From Namhaeicola sp039714555 (GTDB taxonomy: Bacteria; Bacteroidota; Bacteroidia; Flavobacteriales; Flavobacteriaceae): DNA of 28,553 nucleotides. How positions within the stretch are numbered: position 1 is the first letter of the stretch; every line of letters starts with the position of its first letter. Made by a program: the position numbers and the translations under genes. This document shows positions 24,508 to 28,553 of this stretch, in pieces. The stretch is taken from assembly GCA_039714555.1 (NCBI GenBank), contig JBDLJB010000033.1, positions 1 to 28,553 on the forward strand, in the 5' to 3' direction. The notes below the pieces were generated by a model. The model had not been told where the DNA came from and ran no database searches. It saw only the letters and a list, made by a program, of their open reading frames with translations.

Positions 24508-24543
24508 TAATTATATTTGGCCTCACTATTCTATTAAAAAACA

Positions 24544-26325
24544 ATGGAACATTTTATAGTATCTGCTCGAAAATATCGTCCGCAAAAATTTAGTGATGTG
24601 GTAGGTCAACAGGCCATAACCAACACTTTAGAAAATGCTATAAAAAATAACCATTTGGCACAAGCCTTATTATTTACTGGACCCAGAGGTGTAGGTAAAA
24701 CCACTTGTGCCCGTATTTTAGCCAAAAGAATAAATCAGGAAAGCAGTGAAAATATTTCAGAAGATGAAGATTTTGCATTTAATATTTTTGAATTAGATGC
24801 CGCTTCTAATAATTCGGTTGATGATATTCGAACTTTGACTGATCAGGTGCGCATCCCTCCTCAAGCAGGAAAATATAAAGTATATATCATTGATGAGGTA
24901 CACATGTTATCGCAACAAGCTTTCAATGCATTTTTAAAAACACTTGAAGAACCTCCAGCACATGCCATTTTTATTTTGGCCACTACAGAAAAACATAAGA
25001 TTATCCCTACCATTTTATCAAGGTGCCAAATATTTGACTTTAAACGTATTGGAGTTTCTGATATCAAAAATTATTTACATAAAATTGCCAAAGAAGAAAA
25101 TGTAATCGCTGAAGATGATGCGCTACATATCATTGCACAAAAAGCCGATGGTGCTTTAAGAGATGCCCTATCTATTTTTGACAGAGTTGTAAGTTTTTCA
25201 GGTAAAGAATTAACCAGACATGCCGTAACTGAAAATTTAAATGTTTTAGACTACGATATATTTTTTAAAATTACCGATTTGGTACTTGAAAATGATATCC
25301 CAAAAGTTCTATTAGCTTTTAATGAAGTGCTTGACAAAGGGTTTGACGGACATCATTTTATTAGTGGATTGGCTTCGCATTTTAGAGATCTGCTGGTAGC
25401 AAAAGATAAGGCTACAATAAACTTATTAGAAGTAGGTGATACAGCAAAAAAACAATATTTAGATCAAGCAATAAAAGCTGAGCTTAACTTTTTGTTAAAA
25501 GCAATTGATATGGCTAATGATTGTGATTTAAAATACAAAACCAGTAAGAATAAACGATTGTTGGTTGAACTCACATTAATGCAGATAGCTTCAATTACTT
25601 TTAATTCTGAAAAAAAAAAGTCTAAACACTTTATAATTCCTGCAAATCATTTTGCTCCTTTTATTGTTGAGGAAAAATTAGATGTTCCTGAAAAAGTTCA
25701 GCAAGAAACTAAATCAAATATTGAAGAAGTTACTCATTCATTTACCGAAGAAGAAAATGCTTATCCTTCTCAACCTAATATTGAAAAAGATACAAAAATA
25801 ACTTCTGAAGAAAAACAAATTGAAAAACCAAAACTAAAATACACTCCTAATATTTCTAGGAACTCTGTCTTAAGTATCAATAGCCTTTTGCGCAAAAAAG
25901 AAGAACAAGAAGCAATTGAACAAGCTAAATTAAAAAGCGAAACAAATTCCAAAGATCTACCCAATGATCCGTTTACAAACGAAACATTTTTAAAGGTTTG
26001 GCATGAATACATCAATTTTTTACATACAAATGGTGATAAAATATTTGCTTCAATTTTAAATGCAGATAGCCCCGTAGTCAAAAATAATCTGATTCACGTA
26101 ACTTACTCCAATAAATTAATGGAAGGCGAATTATACAAAGTAAGACCCAAAGCTCTAAAGTATTTACGTAAAAAACTCAACAATTATAGTTTAGATTTTA
26201 AAGTAAGTATAAATGAAGACCAAACAAACAAAATTGCCTATACAACTCAAGAAAAGTATGAATTATTGAAAAGTAAAAATAGTGCAATTACCACTTTACG
26301 AAAAACTTTTAAATTAGACCTATAA
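24544..26325 (+). CDS. dnaX: DNA polymerase III subunit gamma/tau
   Basis: A 593-residue clamp-loader subunit. The AAA+ part has YRPQKFSDVVGQ (11-22), Walker A GPRGVGKT (46-53), Walker B IIDEVH (115-120) and the SRC sensor (149-151), and the collar domain runs to about 355. A charged, Pro/Lys/Glu-rich linker (360-450) and a C-terminal tau domain (about 479-593) that would contact the polymerase follow. The Cys ligands of the zinc module found after Walker A in most DnaX proteins are absent: residues 63-80 are an acidic loop. At residues 356-359 an A10-G run, with stops in both other frames close by, suggests production of a short gamma form of about 360 residues. Confidence 0.97.
   Translation: MEHFIVSARKYRPQKFSDVVGQQAITNTLENAIKNNHLAQALLFTGPRGVGKTTCARILAKRINQESSENISEDEDFAFNIFELDAASNNSVDDIRTLTDQVRIPPQAGKYKVYIIDEVHMLSQQAFNAFLKTLEEPPAHAIFILATTEKHKIIPTILSRCQIFDFKRIGVSDIKNYLHKIAKEENVIAEDDALHIIAQKADGALRDALSIFDRVVSFSGKELTRHAVTENLNVLDYDIFFKITDLVLENDIPKVLLAFNEVLDKGFDGHHFISGLASHFRDLLVAKDKATINLLEVGDTAKKQYLDQAIKAELNFLLKAIDMANDCDLKYKTSKNKRLLVELTLMQIASITFNSEKKKSKHFIIPANHFAPFIVEEKLDVPEKVQQETKSNIEEVTHSFTEEENAYPSQPNIEKDTKITSEEKQIEKPKLKYTPNISRNSVLSINSLLRKKEEQEAIEQAKLKSETNSKDLPNDPFTNETFLKVWHEYINFLHTNGDKIFASILNADSPVVKNNLIHVTYSNKLMEGELYKVRPKALKYLRKKLNNYSLDFKVSINEDQTNKIAYTTQEKYELLKSKNSAITTLRKTFKLDL
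25610..25636 (+). promoter_or_regulatory. dnaX: Likely frameshift or slippage site making the short gamma form of DnaX
   Basis: Ten A (25610-25619) followed by G give a slippery A-AAA-AAG heptamer in the right phase (codons GAA AAA AAA AAG). A -1 shift reads AAA GTC TAA and stops at 25623-25625 (360 residues); a +1 shift stops at 25634-25636 (363 residues). The site lies just after the collar domain. dnaX of E. coli (ribosomal frameshift) and Thermus thermophilus (transcript slippage) use comparable runs. Only a weak 5-bp downstream hairpin and no upstream Shine-Dalgarno are visible, which favours slippage by RNA polymerase. Confidence 0.65.
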
Positions 26326-26328
26326 ATT

Positions 26329-26357
26329 TTGTCACTTCAATCCGTTTATTATCTTTA
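26329..26357 (+). promoter_or_regulatory. Promoter candidate of the antiporter gene
   Basis: TTG (26329-26331, within TTTTG), 18 bases, then TATCTTTA (26350-26357), one base off TAnnTTTG. It lies 13 bases before the TTG start codon at 26371, so the mRNA leader would be only a few bases long. Confidence 0.45.
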
Positions 26358-26370
26358 AAAAAAATAAAAT

Positions 26371-28290
26371 TTGGATATAAAAACCCTTATTATTTTACTA
26401 ATCGGATTTTTGATTGTTGCCATCGCATCCAATCAAATTGCTAAAGTTTTACAAAGGATTAAGTTTCCGCTAATAACCGGTTTTATTATCACCGGTATTA
26501 TTGTAGGTTCCTCATTTTTAAATTTTATTCCAGCTCAAGCCATAGAAAAATTAAATTTTCTAAATGAAATAGCATTAGCAATCATTGCTTTTTCTGCCGG
26601 TGCAGAACTCTATTTAGATGATATGCGCAGCAGAATTAATAGTATTAAATGGATGACCATAGGGCAACTTGTCATAACATTTGTACTATCTAGCGTAATT
26701 ATTTATTTAATTGCTGATAGAATTCCATTTATGGCTATGATGAATATTGAAGGTAAAATAGCCGTTTCAATTTTATTTGGCACAATTTTCGTTGCTCGTT
26801 CACCTTCTTCAGCAATTGCGGTTATTAATGAAATGCGTGCCAACGGACCGTTTACCAAAACGGTTATGGGTGTTACAGTATTAAAAGATGTTTTGGTAAT
26901 CATACTTTTTGCCATAAGTTTTTCAATAGCCAAAGCTTTAATTAATGGCGAAGACATTAATCTTTCTTTTCTTTTAATACTCGCTTTAGAACTTATAATT
27001 TCATTTGGTTTAGGCTATGTTGTAGGTAAAATATTACAGATTACCTTTCAATTCAATATTGATAAAAATATGAAAGGAATTTTGGTGATTGCAATTGGTT
27101 ATTCCATTTATTTTTTTTCAAACTTTATTAAATTAAATTCAATTGAATGGTTTCATCACGAAGTAATATTAGAACCTTTATTAATAGCAATAATTGGAAG
27201 TTTTGTTTTAACAAATTACAGTAAACATAGGATAGAGTTTAAAGAACTACTTGAGAAAATCAGTCCGGTAATTTACATTGTTTTCTTCACACTTACAGGC
27301 GCCTCCTTATCCTTCCAAACATTAATGAATGTTTTTGGAATTGCTGTTGCCTTATTTTTCTTACGCTTATTTACAATGATCTTAGCCGGTTTTTTTGGTG
27401 TTATTGCAGCTAAAGATCCAAAAAAATATCTCCTGATTGCCTGGATGCCTTATTTAACACAGGCAGGTGTTGCTCTAGGTTTGGCTACAATTATTTCTAA
27501 TGCATTTCCTGAATGGGGTCATGAATTTGAAACAATAGTCATAGCAATTATTGTTATAAATCAATTAGTAGGTCCACCATTATTTAAATGGTCATTAAAT
27601 ATTGTAAAAGAAAGTCATTTACGTGCAAAAATGGAACATTTACAAAGTACCAGAGATGCCATTATTTTTGGTGTTGAGAATCAATCTATTGCTTTGGCTC
27701 AACAACTCGAAAAACATAATTGGAAATCGAGATTAGTTACACTTGAAGAATGTACCATTGATAGTAGTAATGACTTTGAAATAATTTCAAATTTTAGCCC
27801 TTCTGTTAAAAATTTAAAAGACCTAAGCTTAAATAAAACCGAAGCAGTTGTATTGATGTTAAACGATGATGATAATTATTATATAGCTGAAAGGATATAT
27901 GAGCATATTGGTACTGAAGATGTTATTGTTCGTTTAAATCAACATGATAATTTTGATAAATTTCATAAGCTTGGCACATTGATTATTGAACCTTCTACTG
28001 CAATTGTTAGTTTATTAGATCACTTTGTCAGATCTCCAAATGCTACTTCTTTACTTTTGGGTATGGATGACGGTCAAGATACTATGGATATTGAAATTAA
28101 TAACAAAGATTATCATGGATTGCGAATTAGAGAGCTTCGTTTACCTACAGATCTAATTATCTTATCTATTGAAAGAAAAGGCCAGATGTTAATGACGCAT
28201 GGTTATACTCGTTTAAGAATTGGAGATGTTATGACATTAGTTGGATCTAGAAAAAGCTTAGAGGATATTAAATTTAAATTAGATACTTAA
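26371..28290 (+). CDS. KefB/CPA2-like monovalent cation:proton antiporter with RCK domains
   Basis: A 639-residue inner-membrane protein. Residues 1 to about 410 form the Na+/H+ exchanger (CPA2) membrane domain of roughly 12 hydrophobic segments, with FSAGAELYLDDMRS near 74-87 and the polar motif in YLTQAGVALGLATI near 364-377. A TrkA_N-like domain (about 424-565) has IIFGVENQSIALAQQL, in which the GxGxxG nucleotide motif is incomplete. A TrkA_C domain with GDVMTLVGS ends the protein (about 572-639). It probably exchanges Na+ or K+ for protons under nucleotide-type control. The start is a TTG: an in-frame stop lies 6 bases upstream and no usable ATG exists before the first membrane segment. 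Confidence 0.88.
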   Translation: MDIKTLIILLIGFLIVAIASNQIAKVLQRIKFPLITGFIITGIIVGSSFLNFIPAQAIEKLNFLNEIALAIIAFSAGAELYLDDMRSRINSIKWMTIGQLVITFVLSSVIIYLIADRIPFMAMMNIEGKIAVSILFGTIFVARSPSSAIAVINEMRANGPFTKTVMGVTVLKDVLVIILFAISFSIAKALINGEDINLSFLLILALELIISFGLGYVVGKILQITFQFNIDKNMKGILVIAIGYSIYFFSNFIKLNSIEWFHHEVILEPLLIAIIGSFVLTNYSKHRIEFKELLEKISPVIYIVFFTLTGASLSFQTLMNVFGIAVALFFLRLFTMILAGFFGVIAAKDPKKYLLIAWMPYLTQAGVALGLATIISNAFPEWGHEFETIVIAIIVINQLVGPPLFKWSLNIVKESHLRAKMEHLQSTRDAIIFGVENQSIALAQQLEKHNWKSRLVTLEECTIDSSNDFEIISNFSPSVKNLKDLSLNKTEAVVLMLNDDDNYYIAERIYEHIGTEDVIVRLNQHDNFDKFHKLGTLIIEPSTAIVSLLDHFVRSPNATSLLLGMDDGQDTMDIEINNKDYHGLRIRELRLPTDLIILSIERKGQMLMTHGYTRLRIGDVMTLVGSRKSLEDIKFKLDT

Positions 28291-28530
28291 AAATATAAAC
28301 CTTTATTCTAATCAATACTTTTCCGTAAAAAAGTATCAAAATTACTTTAATAACTTTATACAACTGTGAAAAAATTAAACTTGCCACTAGTAATACCGGT
28401 TGGATTAAAGTTGAAATTATTAAGGAGATTCTATAATTTTTAAAAAAAATCATAAAAATGTTAACCTTTCTGATTTAGATTGATTAAAAGAATATAATTT
28501 AAAATATTTTTTATGAATCAATTAACCAAG

Positions 28531-28551
28531 AAGCATGGACAAACCATGCTT
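28531..28551. terminator. Hairpin at the right edge, probable terminator (partial)
   Basis: AAGCATGG and CCATGCTT form a perfect 8-bp stem with a 5-base loop, followed by TC at the end of the window. A T-run may follow outside. It could end transcription of the antiporter gene, or of a convergent gene to the right. The 263-base stretch 28291-28553 otherwise shows only AT-rich sequence and a 25-codon frame at 28366. Confidence 0.4.
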
Positions 28552-28553
28552 TC

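Noticed and set aside
25770..26081. Minus-strand open frame of 103 codons inside dnaX
   Set aside because: It is antisense to the DnaX linker and tau domain; no motif and no start signals.
28315..28336. Inverted repeat ATACTTTT/AAAAGTAT after the antiporter gene
   Set aside because: An 8-bp, almost purely AT stem without a T-run; likely by chance in AT-rich DNA, so not called as a terminator.
1..28553. CRISPR arrays, tRNA genes, IS elements or prophage genes
   Set aside because: I looked in all gaps and at gene products; no regularly spaced repeats, cloverleaf-like segments, transposases or integrases were seen.

Overview
The window is an ordinary chromosomal stretch of a Bacteroidota bacterium, most likely of the class Flavobacteriia. 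The reasons are strong AT richness, Bacteroidota-type promoters (a -7 box of TAnnTTTG with TTG about 17-20 bases upstream, and mostly no Shine-Dalgarno), fused-E1 2-oxo acid dehydrogenase and DnaX sequences of the flavobacterial type, lipoproteins with an SC lipobox, and the gene order uvrA / LOG protein / M1-like protein. No phage, IS element, CRISPR array or tRNA was found. The metabolism looks mixed: quinone-linked pyrimidine synthesis and a lipoamide-type E1 sit beside a ferredoxin-linked 2-oxo acid oxidoreductase, which suggests a facultative or microaerobic lifestyle (inference).

Layout. Positions 1-125 hold a strong leftward promoter and a leader that resembles the start of an rRNA operon lying outside the window. 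Positions 301-2490 (minus) form a likely operon: PspC-like membrane protein, two-helix K+ channel with an RCK domain, and an RmlD-like sugar-nucleotide reductase. Positions 2651-9080 (plus) hold uvrA, a LOG-family nucleotide phosphoribohydrolase and a large M1-peptidase-like protein that has lost its zinc site and carries a C-terminal outer-membrane barrel. Positions 9368-14739 (plus) hold a fused E1 alpha/beta 2-oxo acid dehydrogenase and a four-gene 2-oxo acid:ferredoxin oxidoreductase operon (ferredoxin, alpha, beta, gamma). Positions 14740-15087 hold a cluster of imperfect palindromes. Positions 15088-17447 hold two L,D-transpeptidases of different families, convergent and overlapping at their 3' ends. 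Positions 17530-22585 (minus) hold a subtilisin-like lipoprotein, pyrD and pheT. Positions 22732-28290 (plus) hold a long-chain acyl-CoA synthetase, dnaX and a KefB-like cation/proton antiporter.

The most interesting signals are: (1) an A10-G slippery run in dnaX exactly at the end of the ATPase/collar part, with early stops in both other frames, predicting a short gamma form; (2) the pseudo-peptidase/barrel fusion; (3) the swapped Asp/Asn thiamine-pyrophosphate metal ligands in the fused E1; (4) the rRNA-like leader at the left edge; (5) the palindromic repeat cluster; (6) the tail-to-tail overlap of two cell-wall transpeptidases. I see no clear, wholly new multi-gene system; most of the window is housekeeping.
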